From JBBBNV01 sp037137075 (GTDB taxonomy: Bacteria; Bacillota; Bacilli; Paenibacillales; NBRC-103111): a stretch of DNA of 43,221 nucleotides. Where the stretch lies: positions 1-43,221 of the forward strand of contig NZ_JBBBNV010000033.1 in NCBI RefSeq assembly GCF_037137075.1. The letters run 5' to 3'. Shown piece after piece: positions 7,633-16,537 of this stretch (position 1 is the first letter of the stretch; every line of letters starts with the position of its first letter). The notes beneath the pieces are model-generated. The model searched no databases. It worked only from the letters and a program-made list of their open reading frames with translations, and was not told the origin of the DNA. A program made the position numbers and the translations under genes.

Positions 7633-8667
7633 TTACACATGCACGAACTGCTTCAAGAACCGCAGATCGTTGGTATAGAAATGACGAATATCGTCAATGC
7701 CGTATTTCAGCATCGCAATCCGCTCCACGCCCATCCCGAACGCGAAGCCGCTGTATTCCTGCGGGTCGTAGCCGGCCATCTCCAGGACGCGGGGATGAAC
7801 CATACCCGAGCCGAGAATTTCCAGCCAGCCGGTCTGCTTGCATACCCGGCAGCCTGAACCGCTGCACATCATGCAGGTTACATCCACCTCGGCGCTTGGC
7901 TCGGTGAACGGGAAGAAGCTTGGACGCATCCGAATGCGGGTCTGCTTGCCGAACATCTCTTGAACGAATTGCAGCAGCGTTCCCTTCAAATCGCTCATCC
8001 GGATATGCTTGTCTACAACCAGCCCTTCGATTTGCGTGAACTGGTGGGAGTGTGTCGCATCGTCGTCATCGCGGCGGTATACTTTGCCCGGGCAAATAAT
8101 TTTGACCGGAACGCCGCCCTTCAGCCGCTGCATGGTTCGTACTTGAACCGGCGATGTATGGGTCCGCATCAAAACCTCATCGGTAATATAGAAGGAATCC
8201 TGCATGTCGCGGGCCGGGTGATTTTTCGGCAGATTGAGCGCTTCGAAGTTATAGTAGTCCTGCTCAACCTCCGGTCCTTCCTCGACGGTGTAGCCCATGC
8301 CGACGAAAATATCCTCAATCTCCTGAATCACCTTGCTCAGCGGATGGACCGCCCCTTGCGGCGCCGGACGGCCCGGCAGGGTGACATCAATCGTCTCCGC
8401 AGCCAAGCGCGCTTCCGTCTCCGCTTTATCGAAACGAGCCTGCTTGCTGTTGATGACTTCCTCGATCGCCGCCCGGACATCGTTGGCCACCTGGCCGATT
8501 ATCGGACGCTCCTCGGCGCTCAGCGCCCCCATGCCGCGGAGAATTTCCGTGAGCGGCCCTTTTTTGCCCATATACTTGACCCGAATGTCATTCAGCTCCG
8601 GCAGTGTTTGCACCTGTCCAAGCTCACGCAGCGCTTCTTCCTTGAGCGCCAGCAGTTTGTCTCTCAT
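7633..8667 (-). CDS. pheS: Phenylalanine-tRNA ligase alpha subunit
   Basis: The 344-residue catalytic subunit of PheRS, the usual Bacillus length. The start at 8667 is preferred over an in-frame ATG at 8682 because GGAGGG, which overlaps that upstream ATG, lies 7 nt before 8667. Residues 1-85 form the N-terminal coiled coil. The class II core follows, with motif 2 around KVYRRDDDDATHSHQFTQIE, the FFPFTEPSAEVDV block and motif 3 GFAFGMGVERIAMLKYGI. A CMMCSGSGCRVCKQTGW segment gives the Cys-rich loop seen in many PheS proteins. It is the first gene of the pheST operon, controlled by an upstream phenylalanine T-box. Confidence 0.97.
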   Translation of the reverse strand: MRDKLLALKEEALRELGQVQTLPELNDIRVKYMGKKGPLTEILRGMGALSAEERPIIGQVANDVRAAIEEVINSKQARFDKAETEARLAAETIDVTLPGRPAPQGAVHPLSKVIQEIEDIFVGMGYTVEEGPEVEQDYYNFEALNLPKNHPARDMQDSFYITDEVLMRTHTSPVQVRTMQRLKGGVPVKIICPGKVYRRDDDDATHSHQFTQIEGLVVDKHIRMSDLKGTLLQFVQEMFGKQTRIRMRPSFFPFTEPSAEVDVTCMMCSGSGCRVCKQTGWLEILGSGMVHPRVLEMAGYDPQEYSGFAFGMGVERIAMLKYGIDDIRHFYTNDLRFLKQFVHV

Positions 8668-8689
8668 CGTGTTTCCCTCCATATTTGTT

Positions 8690-9016
8690 CAAATAAAAAA
8701 AGCCATTTCTCCCGAAAGGGACGAAATCGCCGTGGTACCACCCTTATTTAGAAGGCCTGCGCTGATAAGCCGCATGCTTCCTCACTTTGCCGAAATAACG
8801 GTTCGGAAATCCGGTACCCTCTACTTGCGCTGGAATCCGGCCCGGCATCCTTACAGCAGCAATGCGGCCTGCGGGTCAGCAGTTCAAGGGACGGCTCGGG
8901 AGTGAACTTCGGCAGCCTGGTTCCGCGGGGATGCTCTCAATCTCCGGCATCCTCTCCCTGTGGGGAAGCACTGCGTACTTTTCTCCGTCAATGCCTTTGG
9001 CTTGACTTTTGGTATA
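8690..9016 (-). promoter_or_regulatory. T-box riboswitch leader of pheST (phenylalanine)
   Basis: The conserved T-box AGGGTGGTACCACG lies at 8744-8731, followed by a terminator hairpin and T7 (8730-8695). Upstream, stem I shows the AGTA loop-E element and a GAAGTTCAC segment. There the codon TTC (8906-8904), followed by A, fits a phenylalanine specifier. Uncharged tRNA-Phe would pair with it and stabilise the antiterminator, switching on pheST. Confidence 0.92.
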
Positions 9017-9022
9017 ACTGCT

Positions 9023-9051
9023 ATTATAGGGAAATACGGGGCAGGATGCAA
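9023..9051 (-). promoter_or_regulatory. Promoter of the pheST T-box leader
   Basis: A -35 box TTGCAT (9051-9046) and a perfect -10 box TATAAT (9028-9023) are separated by 17 bp. Transcription would start near 9016, giving a leader of about 350 nt. Confidence 0.8.
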
Positions 9052-9155
9052 GGGCCGGGCTGCCGTTTTTTGCCGGAAAAATACGATGCTCACGAAGCCG
9101 AATCTCAACAGGTAATATCTGATGCATCCGGAGGAATGGTTTGATTGGTCTTTCC

Positions 9156-9205
9156 GCACGCGCGCAGCTCCCAGCGCGCGGTGTTTCGCTGCATGACGGC
9201 GGTCG
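9156..9205. repeat. Dispersed palindromic repeat, copy 1
   Basis: An imperfect palindrome with GCGCGC arms (9156-9183) plus a flank TTTCGCTGCATGACGGCGGTCG (9184-9205, read in two parts). Copy 4 at 30131-30180 has the same flank in reverse orientation. It lies between the aldo/keto reductase 3' end and the pheS promoter. Confidence 0.75.
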
Positions 9206-9336
9206 GTCGACCACATGCGCGAGCCTGTGCTGCCATGACTCAAAGGCTCTGTATCATCCTTCTAAACCAAAGGACCCAAAACCGGGTTTTCATGGCTTTG
9301 GGGCTCTCAAGCGCTGCTGTCAAATGCCAGATTTGC

Positions 9337-10161
9337 TTAAAATACAAACTGATCCGGATCAGGCCCGACCCGCTTATCCTGGTTCAGCCCGTCGATTTGG
9401 GCGATTTCTTCCGCTGTCAGCTCAAAATCGAAAATGTCCGCATTTTCACGGATGCGCTCTGCCGTAACGGATTTCGGAATGGTGACAATCCCCTTCTGAA
9501 TATCCCAGCGGAGTATGACCTGGGCGGAGGACTTGCCGTATTTGGAGGCAATGGCTGCAATAACCGGCTCCTGTGTCAGCTGGCCCTGCATCAGCGGGCT
9601 CCACGCCTCAAGCTGAATCCGGTGCTTCAGGCAGAAATCATGCAGCTCCTTTTGCACAAGGCGGGGATGAAGCTCGACCTGGTTAATAACAGGCACGACG
9701 CTGCTGTTTTGAAGCAGGTCCTCCAGATGGCGAATCTGGAAGTTGCTTACACCGATCGCGCGGACGCTGCCTTCCTCATATAAGCGCTCGAACGCTTTCC
9801 AGGTATCCTTGTATTTATTCGTGCCAGGCCAATGAATCAGGTACAGATCGATGACGTCCAGGCCGAGCTTTTTCCGGCTTTCCTCGAAGGCCCGCAGGGT
9901 CGAATCGTACCCCTGATGCTCGTTCCAGAGCTTCGTTGTCACAAACAGCTCCTCGCGGGGAACGCCGCTGCTCTTGATTGCTTGGCCGACTTCGGCTTCA
10001 TTGCCGTAAATAGCGGCCGTATCGATGCTGCGGTAGCCGGCTGCGAGCGCCGTCGTTACCGATTCCAGCACCTGCTCGCCGGTTGCCTTCCACGTGCCAA
10101 AGCCAAGCCAGGGAATGGTGACACCGTTATTCAGTACTGTACCGTCTGTCATTCGCTTCAT
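9337..10161 (-). CDS. Aldo/keto reductase (AKR5-like)
   Basis: A 274-residue NADPH-dependent carbonyl reductase with a TIM-barrel fold, close in pattern to 2,5-diketogluconate reductase, YtbE and YvgN. The catalytic tetrad is visible: Asp47 and Tyr52 in DTAAIYGNE, Lys77 in TTKLW and His110 in YLIHWP. The C-terminal IPKSVTAERIRENADIFDF block binds the NADP phosphate. The start at 10161 has GGGAGGAG 10-15 nt upstream; a longer start at 10203 lacks a site. It is a single gene whose substrate cannot be predicted, and such enzymes typically detoxify aldehydes such as methylglyoxal. Confidence 0.95.
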   Translation of the reverse strand: MKRMTDGTVLNNGVTIPWLGFGTWKATGEQVLESVTTALAAGYRSIDTAAIYGNEAEVGQAIKSSGVPREELFVTTKLWNEHQGYDSTLRAFEESRKKLGLDVIDLYLIHWPGTNKYKDTWKAFERLYEEGSVRAIGVSNFQIRHLEDLLQNSSVVPVINQVELHPRLVQKELHDFCLKHRIQLEAWSPLMQGQLTQEPVIAAIASKYGKSSAQVILRWDIQKGIVTIPKSVTAERIRENADIFDFELTAEEIAQIDGLNQDKRVGPDPDQFVF

Positions 10162-10203
10162 CCTGCCCACTCCTCCCAGATATTGCAAATCATTCGTTAT
10201 CAT

Positions 10204-10953
10204 CCAGTTTATTTATTTCGATGACATGATCCATTATAGCCAAAAAGATCGGTCTTGCAGAAGCAGGCATACCTGTGTAAGCTAGTAAACCAATATACCG
10301 GGTGCCTTGACCGCTATAAAAACTGAACCTTCTGCTCCCGCCACACAGTACGGGCATAAGCTTCCGCAAGACCGGCTTGCTTAATCAGCCCTCTGTTGAC
10401 AGCCTTGCGCCTTAGCCTGGCCGTAAACAGCCGGATGAAGGGTGACGGGGGCAGCGCCACGGCAGATCCGTCAACCCATTTCGCCTGAAGCAGCGGGCCG
10501 TCCTGCCCTGCAAGTGGCGCAGAACGGGCAAAGCCCGCCCGGTACCAGGGGCGACCCTCTTTTTTGCTTGCGCCGGGCTTGTTCAGACAATGCCTCGGAA
10601 GCAAGGTTTAGCCGACCGCTCTTCAAGCCATTCTATTGTACATCCAAATGATACCATATTCCTTCGCCCCGATGAACCTGTTTATGAAGATTTTGCAATA
10701 CGCCCTGTTATAAATAGGGTCGACTGCCGGCATGTATTGAAGCTCCGAGCTTTATAACTCCAGCTATATACAGCCCCTATCATGACGAGGGTCATTCTCG
10801 AAGTATGTTTTGGACGGACGGGCCTGCCGCCCCGTTTTTATTCGCAGATCTCAACTGCAATCTGCGCTATTTCAGGGAACCCCTATTCCTTGTCCATGAT
10901 GAAAGTGAGTATAATGAGGTAAAAAACGCTGGAAGCAAAGGAGTGTAGCCTCA
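10204..10953. other. Gene-poor stretch between the AKR gene and the yafY-type regulator
   Basis: About 750 bp. A TATAAT (10238-10233, minus) with a weak -35 region could drive the aldo/keto reductase gene. A 96-codon minus-strand frame at 10314-10604 resembles no family I know and has no clear ribosome site, so I do not call it a gene. The rest shows nothing recognisable. Confidence 0.5.
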
Positions 10954-11898
10954 TTGAAGCTGGACCGACTGCTAGCCATCACCATGCTGCTGTTAAACCG
11001 GAAACGGGTAAGCGCGGCGGAGCTGTCCGAACGGTTTGAGGTATCGCTGCGCACGGTATACAGAGACCTCGACACCCTGTCTCAGGCCGGTATCCCTGTT
11101 GTCTCTCACGCAGGCGCGGCGGGCGGCTACGAGATTATGGAGCAGTACCGGATTGAACGGCAGTTTCTTTCCCTGGACGAGCTGCAAAGCATCATCATCG
11201 CCCTGCGCGGCATTCAGTCCACCTTCAAGGATCAAGATATCAGCAGCCTGATGGATAAGGTCGGCACCCTCGTTGCCCGTTCTGAGCAGCAGACGGTGCA
11301 ACAGATGAAGGAGCAGCTCGTTATCGACCTCAATCCATGGCATGGCGGACAAGAAGAAAAGGAGAAGCTGGCGGCGCTTCGCGAAGCTATCGGGCGCACA
11401 CAGATTGTACAGTTTGCGTATACCAGCTCCCAAGGGGACGATTCAGTGCGCTCGTGCGAGCCTATGGGCGTGGTGCTCAAGGGCTATATCTGGTATTTGT
11501 GCGGCTTCTGCAGGCTGCGACAGGATTACCGCATTTTCCGCTTAACCCGCATCGATCGGCTGGAGGTGCTGCCGGAAACGTTTGAACGCCGGGATAAAAG
11601 TCTGGAGCAGCTGAGCTACGGGTGGGGCGGGCCTGCAGCGGCGTCTGCCAATATCCGGCTGGTGCTGCGTTTCCATTCCCGAAGAAAGGCTCGTATTCGG
11701 GACGATTTTCAGGCGGATCAAATCAAGGTGGAGCCGGACGGCAGCCTGCTTGTCACCGCCTCTCAGCCGGAGGAGCCCTGGCTGTACAGCATGCTGCTCA
11801 GCTACGGCGCGGATGTGACGATTATCGAACCAGAATCCGTCGCCAGAGCTGTATGCGCGGAAGCCAAAAAATTGATTGGCTTGTATCCGGAATACTGA
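10954..11898 (+). CDS. YafY-type transcriptional regulator (HTH plus WYL domain)
   Basis: A 314-residue regulator. Residues 1-60 form the N-terminal winged helix (LLLNRKRVSAAELSERFEVS, then LRTVYRDLDTL and the AAGGYE wing). Residues about 148-205 form a WYL sensor domain, with the IWYLCGF segment and RIFRLTRIDRLEVL. The C-terminal WCX-like part runs to the end. WYL proteins bind nucleic acid or small ligands and often control DNA-damage or defence genes. The start is TTG 10954 with AAAGGAG about 11 nt upstream. A DinB-family gene follows 91 nt downstream in the same direction, a common pairing in Bacilli, so the regulator probably acts on that gene or on the operon itself. Confidence 0.92.
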   Translation: MKLDRLLAITMLLLNRKRVSAAELSERFEVSLRTVYRDLDTLSQAGIPVVSHAGAAGGYEIMEQYRIERQFLSLDELQSIIIALRGIQSTFKDQDISSLMDKVGTLVARSEQQTVQQMKEQLVIDLNPWHGGQEEKEKLAALREAIGRTQIVQFAYTSSQGDDSVRSCEPMGVVLKGYIWYLCGFCRLRQDYRIFRLTRIDRLEVLPETFERRDKSLEQLSYGWGGPAAASANIRLVLRFHSRRKARIRDDFQADQIKVEPDGSLLVTASQPEEPWLYSMLLSYGADVTIIEPESVARAVCAEAKKLIGLYPEY

Positions 11899-11989
11899 CA
11901 CTCTGTTGTCAGGGTCGGTGGGGTATTGTTATAGGCAAGACCGGAAATTATAACAACCTATCCTAATCGGACTGAAGGAGTGTTTCTCA

Positions 11990-12490
11990 ATGTTTACAAG
12001 CATCGAACAATTTGCAGCCAGCTGGAAGCAGCAATCGGCCGCGACACAACAGGTCATGGATGCGCTCACCGACGCATCGCTCTGCCAGGAGATTGCTCCC
12101 CGCTATCGAAGCCTCGGCCAAATCGGGTGGCACCTGGCCACCACTGTACATGAGATGCCCAGCCGCACCGGTTTAATCTTCCCGCAGCTTGAAGGCGAAG
12201 AGCTTGCCCCGGCATCCGCCAAAGTGATCGCGGAGGGTTACCGGAGCGCCAGCAAGGCTTTGCTGGATGCAGTGCAAGCCCAGTGGAAGGACGAGGATTT
12301 GTTGAAAATGAGCGACATGTACGGCGAGCAATGGTCCAATGGGCTGACGCTACGCATCCTTATTCAGCATGAGATTCATCACCGCGGCCAAATGACGGTT
12401 CTGATGCGGCAAGCGGGCCTGCGTGTGCCCGGCCTCTACGGACCGACTCGCGAAGAATGGATTGAAAGCGGCATGCAGCCCCTGATTTAA
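11990..12490 (+). CDS. DinB family protein (putative metal-dependent hydrolase fold)
   Basis: A 166-residue four-helix-bundle protein of the DinB/YfiT-like superfamily. The metal-binding histidine set is present: His48 in GWHLA, and His127 and His131 in the HEIHHRGQM segment. Members are related to bacillithiol- and mycothiol-dependent transferases, but most have unknown reactions. ATG 11990 has CTGAAGGAG 8 nt upstream. It probably forms a unit with the YafY-type regulator. A strong terminator lies 145 nt past its stop. Confidence 0.92.
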   Translation: MFTSIEQFAASWKQQSAATQQVMDALTDASLCQEIAPRYRSLGQIGWHLATTVHEMPSRTGLIFPQLEGEELAPASAKVIAEGYRSASKALLDAVQAQWKDEDLLKMSDMYGEQWSNGLTLRILIQHEIHHRGQMTVLMRQAGLRVPGLYGPTREEWIESGMQPLI

Positions 12491-12635
12491 TACGGACAGG
12501 ACCAAACGGAATGGCCCGCATCACCTGTTTCCGGAATATATCCGCTATCCTTACTAAGTTAAACGCATGGAGCAGCAATCGAAGCGTACATCATAAAATT
12601 TCGAGCGCACATTAGGTCACAAAATCCGCTCAAAA

Positions 12636-12673
12636 GAAGCTATCCGACCCCACCGGTTCGGATAGCTTCTTTA
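12636..12673 (+). terminator. Rho-independent terminator after the dinB-type gene
   Basis: GAAGCTATCCGA (12636-12647) pairs perfectly with TCGGATAGCTTC (12658-12669) and is followed by TTTATT. It would end transcription from the yafY/dinB unit. Confidence 0.88.
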
Positions 12674-12854
12674 TTCGTTTGCTGTTTGAACTTTTTTGAA
12701 TCTATCGAGCCGGACCATGAAGTACATTTCGCCATCACATTTTTCAGGGGTTAGCCGCTGAAAATGGACGGCGCAGCCGTCTTAACCCGGCTCCGGTGTG
12801 AAGCACGCAAAGATACATCGCTGCCTTTGTATTTAGGGGGCCACTGCTGCCAGA

Positions 12855-12893
12855 CAGCAAAACACCGCGCGCTGTATGCAGCGCGCGGTGCGA
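12855..12893. repeat. Dispersed palindromic repeat, copy 2
   Basis: A perfect 11-bp stem CACCGCGCGCT (12863-12873) with AGCGCGCGGTG (12880-12890) around a six-base loop, preceded by CAGCAAAA. It belongs to the same family as copies 1, 3, 4 and 5 and could also act as a convergent terminator. Confidence 0.8.
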
Positions 12894-12979
12894 ATCTTCA
12901 TATCATATCAGTCGAGACCTGGACGGTAAGATGAAAAGATTGCCAGCCGGCAGATGAGACGACGATGAGCGTTACATGC

Positions 12980-15295
12980 CTAGCAAGGCTTGATTACGAT
13001 CGTCTGGCCCGGCGCCATTGTGACCGTAAGTGTTCCTGCACCAGCTTGAGACCCGCCGTCATTTCCTTCGGTCTGCAGCGGAACGTTAGCCCGGATAGAG
13101 CACGCTCCGGCCTGGGTGCTTCGGATGACAGCCTGCACCAGCTTGCCGCCGCTCCATTCGATATCCACTTCATACCCGCCCCGGGCACGCAAGCCGCTGA
13201 CACGGCCGGACACCCATGCTTTTGGAAGCGCCGGGAGCAGGTGAATGCCGCCGTCGTGGCTTTGCAGCAGCAGCTCCGCGATACCGGCCGTGCCGCCGAA
13301 GTTGCCGTCAATCTGGAAGGGCGGGTGATTATCCAGCAGATTCGGCAGCGTCGATTTCGCCAGCAGCGCTCTGACATTCTCATAAGCCGTCTCCCCGTCC
13401 TGCAGCCGTGCCCAGAAGTTAATAATCCAGGCGCGGCTCCAGCCGGTATGTCCGCCTCCGTTGGCAAGACGGCGCTCCAGGGTGACCCGGGCGGCAGCCG
13501 CCAGCTCCGGTGTGCCCTGTACTGTGATTTCCTTGCCCGGATGGAGCCCGAACAGATGAGAGATGTGACGGTGTCCCGGCTCCCGCTCCTCGTAATCCTC
13601 CATCCATTCCTGAATTTGGCCGTACTTGCCGATTTTGGTTTGCGGCAATCGGCTGCGGATAGCGCTCAGCTCCTCCCGGAATGCTTCATCCCTGCCTAGC
13701 AGTGACGAGGCATCAATAACCGCACTGAACAAGGCGTTCAGAATTTGATTGTCCATCGTCGGGCCGGCACACAGCATCGGGACGGAGCCGTCCGGCATAA
13801 TATATTTGTTCTCCGGCGAGGAGGAAGGGCATGTAACCAGCTTGCCGTCAGGCCCTTCGATTAAGTAATCCACAAAAAATAACGCGGACTCCTTCATCGT
13901 GTCATACGACCGGTCCAGAAAAGCCATATCCCGGCCGAATTCAAAGTGCTCCCACAGGTGCAGGCACAGCCATGCCGCGCCGAGCGGCCAGTAGGTCGCA
14001 GGAATGTAAAGATCCTGCGGCGCTGTATCCCCCCAGATGTCTGTGTTATGATGAGCTACAAAGCCTCTGCAATTGTACAGCTTGGCAGCTGTATTGCGCC
14101 CCGGCACACGCATCCGCTCAATATGGTCGAACAGCGGCTGATGCAGCTCGGGCAGATTGCAAACCTCGGCCGGCCAGTAGTTCATTTCGGCATTAATATT
14201 AATCGTGTATTTACTGTCCCACGGCGGATTCAGCAGCTCATTCCAGATGCCCTGCAGGTTCGCGGGCAGTGAGCCCGGCCGGCTGCTAGCAATAAGCAAA
14301 TAACGTCCATAATGAAAATAAAGCGCAGCGAGTGCTTCATCCGAATGTCCGGCTTTGACCCGCTCCAGCCGCTCATTGGTCGGCAGCAGCGCAGCTTCCT
14401 GCTCGTCCGCAGCCGCTCCCTGCAGCTCCAGACCGACCCGGCCGAACAGCGCCTGGTGGTCCGCCTGATGAGCCTGCAGCAGATCCGCAAACGGCTTGGA
14501 CGCTACCGCTTCGGCTTGCCGGATGCAGTAGGCTTCCGGGTCGGCTTCGCGGAAGGTGGTCGCCGCCGTCAAAACCAGCATCGCCTCGCGAGCTCCTTCG
14601 ACGACAAGGTGATCCCCAATGACGGCTACGGTTCCGCCATCTGTTACCGCGCGGAGGGCAGCTCGGAAATCGACGCCGCCGCCGCCGGCATTGCCGCGCA
14701 TGACAAGCGTCCTGGCATCATGCCGGACCGTATGCTCGAAATCACGGTTGCGGTGCAGCCGGGCGGAGAAGGAGAGCAAGTCCGGGCCTTCTGCGCGCAC
14801 TCGCATAATGATGGCCTCATCCGGATAGCTGGCAAACATTTGACGGCTGTACGCCGTTTCGCCGACCTGGTAAGAAACGGTTGCCAGGCCGTTATCCAGG
14901 TTCAATTCCCGGCGGTAACCGGTCGCATGCTTATGCCCCAGGAACGTCATGGCAATATCGCCCAGCGGCGTGTAATGCCGCATGCTCGGCGGCGTAGAGG
15001 ATAACGCATACAAGGCCAGCTGCTCTGCTTCCTTCACCCGTCCGGAGAGAATCAGCTCCCGGATACGCGGCAGGTTCTCCAGCGCATCCGGATTGTTCCG
15101 GTCGATTGGCCCGCCATACCAGACCGAATCCTCATTGAGCTGGATGCGCTCCTTATCCGTGCCTCCAAAAATCATTGCGCCAAGCTTGCCGCTTCCGATC
15201 GGCAGCGCTTCATTCCAATTGGCCGCCGGGCGGCTGTACCAAAGCTGCTTGCTGCCCGAAGCAGTGTAGTGGTTCTCAACCTGTATTGAATTCAA
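12980..15295 (-). CDS. GH95 alpha-L-fucosidase (inverting)
   Basis: A 771-residue glycoside hydrolase of family 95, which releases alpha-linked (typically 1,2-) L-fucose by inversion; some members act on L-galactose. The N-terminal beta domain starts LWYSRPAANWNEALPIGSGKLGAM. The (alpha/alpha)6 barrel carries the family motifs: Asn366 and Asn368 in TININAEMNYW, which position the water; the EWMEDYEEREPGHRHISH block with the acidic catalytic residue; and DGNFGGTAGIAE with the catalytic-network Asp. There is no signal peptide, so it probably acts in the cytosol on imported oligosaccharides. It starts at TTG 15295 with GGAGG 8 nt upstream and is divergent from an AraC-type regulator. Confidence 0.95.
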   Translation of the reverse strand: MNSIQVENHYTASGSKQLWYSRPAANWNEALPIGSGKLGAMIFGGTDKERIQLNEDSVWYGGPIDRNNPDALENLPRIRELILSGRVKEAEQLALYALSSTPPSMRHYTPLGDIAMTFLGHKHATGYRRELNLDNGLATVSYQVGETAYSRQMFASYPDEAIIMRVRAEGPDLLSFSARLHRNRDFEHTVRHDARTLVMRGNAGGGGVDFRAALRAVTDGGTVAVIGDHLVVEGAREAMLVLTAATTFREADPEAYCIRQAEAVASKPFADLLQAHQADHQALFGRVGLELQGAAADEQEAALLPTNERLERVKAGHSDEALAALYFHYGRYLLIASSRPGSLPANLQGIWNELLNPPWDSKYTININAEMNYWPAEVCNLPELHQPLFDHIERMRVPGRNTAAKLYNCRGFVAHHNTDIWGDTAPQDLYIPATYWPLGAAWLCLHLWEHFEFGRDMAFLDRSYDTMKESALFFVDYLIEGPDGKLVTCPSSSPENKYIMPDGSVPMLCAGPTMDNQILNALFSAVIDASSLLGRDEAFREELSAIRSRLPQTKIGKYGQIQEWMEDYEEREPGHRHISHLFGLHPGKEITVQGTPELAAAARVTLERRLANGGGHTGWSRAWIINFWARLQDGETAYENVRALLAKSTLPNLLDNHPPFQIDGNFGGTAGIAELLLQSHDGGIHLLPALPKAWVSGRVSGLRARGGYEVDIEWSGGKLVQAVIRSTQAGACSIRANVPLQTEGNDGGSQAGAGTLTVTMAPGQTIVIKPC

Positions 15296-15330
15296 AATGA
15301 TAGCCTCCCTGCTAATCGTAAGGTTATAAA

Positions 15331-15348
15331 TATGTTATCGGTAACATA
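15331..15348. promoter_or_regulatory. Palindromic operator candidate between GH95 and araC-type genes
   Basis: TATGTTA and TAACATA form perfect 7-bp arms around TCGG in the divergent intergenic region. A TATAAT (15366-15371) that could serve the AraC-type gene lies 17 bp downstream. The palindrome is a candidate binding site for a dimeric regulator controlling both genes. Confidence 0.5.
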
Positions 15349-15433
15349 ATACCACAATTACTTGATATAATCTTGTTTATTGTTGCGTTGTTTTTCACTT
15401 TTAGCTGTTTTTTTGTTCTCTGGAGGTGCAAGC

Positions 15434-16339
15434 ATGAGCGATATGGTCGGACCCAAATACGAATTGGCGGGGAGCCAGTTTACCATTCAATACATGCGGC
15501 GCAAGGGCTATTCCGAAATGCCCCGCGCCCATTTTCATCCCCACTATGAGCTGTATTATTTGATGCATGGGGAACGGACCTTCTTTGTCAACGACAAGGT
15601 GTATTCCGCCGAGCCGGGCGATATGATTATTGTAAATCCATATGACATGCACCGGACCATCAGTCTGGACGGCACCGGCTTCGAGCGGGTGCTGGTCGGC
15701 TTCTCCCCGGACTTCGCCTTCTCCTCCAGCTGGAAGGAGCAGCTGCCGTTTCCGGCCTTCATCGAAAGCTCCCGGCTGCTGCGGTTTGCAGCGGAAGAGC
15801 AGCAGGCTATCGAGCAGCTGCTGATGGAAATTTTGAAGGAATGCAAGGAGCAGCAGGTGGGGCTGGAGATTTATGTGCAGGCGCTGCTGACCAAGCTGCT
15901 GTTGCGGATTTACCGGGCGGCGCAGGCGGAGCAGCGAACGGATCAGCGTGAGCATCCGATGCACAATAAAATATCGGAAATCGCCGCTTACATGCATGAG
16001 CACTTCCGCGAAGACATATCACTTCAGGAAGTGGCCAAGCTGTTTTATGTGAGCCCGTCCTATCTAAGCCGGATTTTCAAGCGGATTACGGGCTTTCATT
16101 TCCGCGAGTATTTGCAATATGTGCGGATTAAGGAAGGGCAAAAGCTGCTGCGGGAGACGCGCGACAAGGTGCAGACGATTGCAGAAAGCATCGGCTTTGA
16201 GAACATCGCCCACTTCAACAAAACGTTCAAAAAAATTACAGGCAGCTCTCCCCTCCGTTACCGCAAAGAAAATAACGATGCGATCGAAAAGGAAGCGGAT
16301 TACAGAAGCAAAATTCAGCGCCCCCTTCCCGCCGACTAA
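15434..16339 (+). CDS. AraC family transcriptional regulator (cupin sensor plus double HTH)
   Basis: A 301-residue sugar-responsive regulator. The start at ATG 15434 is chosen because CTGGAGG lies 7 nt upstream; an in-frame upstream start at 15380 gives an unlikely N-terminus. Residues about 30-105 form the cupin fold (AHFHPHYELYYLMHGERTFF, then PGDMIIVNPYDMHR). The C-terminal 100 residues hold two helix-turn-helix motifs (DISLQEVAKLFYVSPSYLSR and QTIAESIGFENIAHFNKTFKK). Divergence from the GH95 gene suggests that it activates fucoside use in response to a breakdown sugar. Confidence 0.93.
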   Translation: MSDMVGPKYELAGSQFTIQYMRRKGYSEMPRAHFHPHYELYYLMHGERTFFVNDKVYSAEPGDMIIVNPYDMHRTISLDGTGFERVLVGFSPDFAFSSSWKEQLPFPAFIESSRLLRFAAEEQQAIEQLLMEILKECKEQQVGLEIYVQALLTKLLLRIYRAAQAEQRTDQREHPMHNKISEIAAYMHEHFREDISLQEVAKLFYVSPSYLSRIFKRITGFHFREYLQYVRIKEGQKLLRETRDKVQTIAESIGFENIAHFNKTFKKITGSSPLRYRKENNDAIEKEADYRSKIQRPLPAD

Positions 16340-16473
16340 GCGCAATCATTTTGGCCACTTTCGAACGGTTATTTGATGGTTATTTGATAATGATTTACGG
16401 GATACAGCCCCGCGAAAGCCGCGTTGAACCATGCCAGATGATCAGGCCCTGGCCTGTCCATGATCCGTTACAC

Positions 16474-16523
16474 GCAAAAAAACCACCTTCATCTCCCCCG
16501 GATGAGCAGGGAATCGAAGGTGG
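16474..16523 (-). terminator. Terminator of the SLH/tail-collar operon
   Basis: CCACCTTC (16483-16490) pairs with GAAGGTGG (16516-16523), and the minus strand then runs into seven T. It lies 15 nt past the last collar gene and closes the five-gene minus-strand operon. Confidence 0.88.
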
Positions 16524-16537
16524 CCTTCAGCATACGG

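Larger units (their letters stand above)
12491..12979. other. Convergent intergenic stretch
   Basis: It holds the terminator of the dinB-type gene and palindromic repeat copy 2. I see no coding sequence. It separates two converging transcription units (dinB-type plus, GH95 minus). Confidence 0.6.

Noticed and set aside
10314..10604. 96-codon minus-strand frame
   Set aside because: No ribosome site, no recognisable domain and atypical composition. A very divergent gene cannot be excluded.
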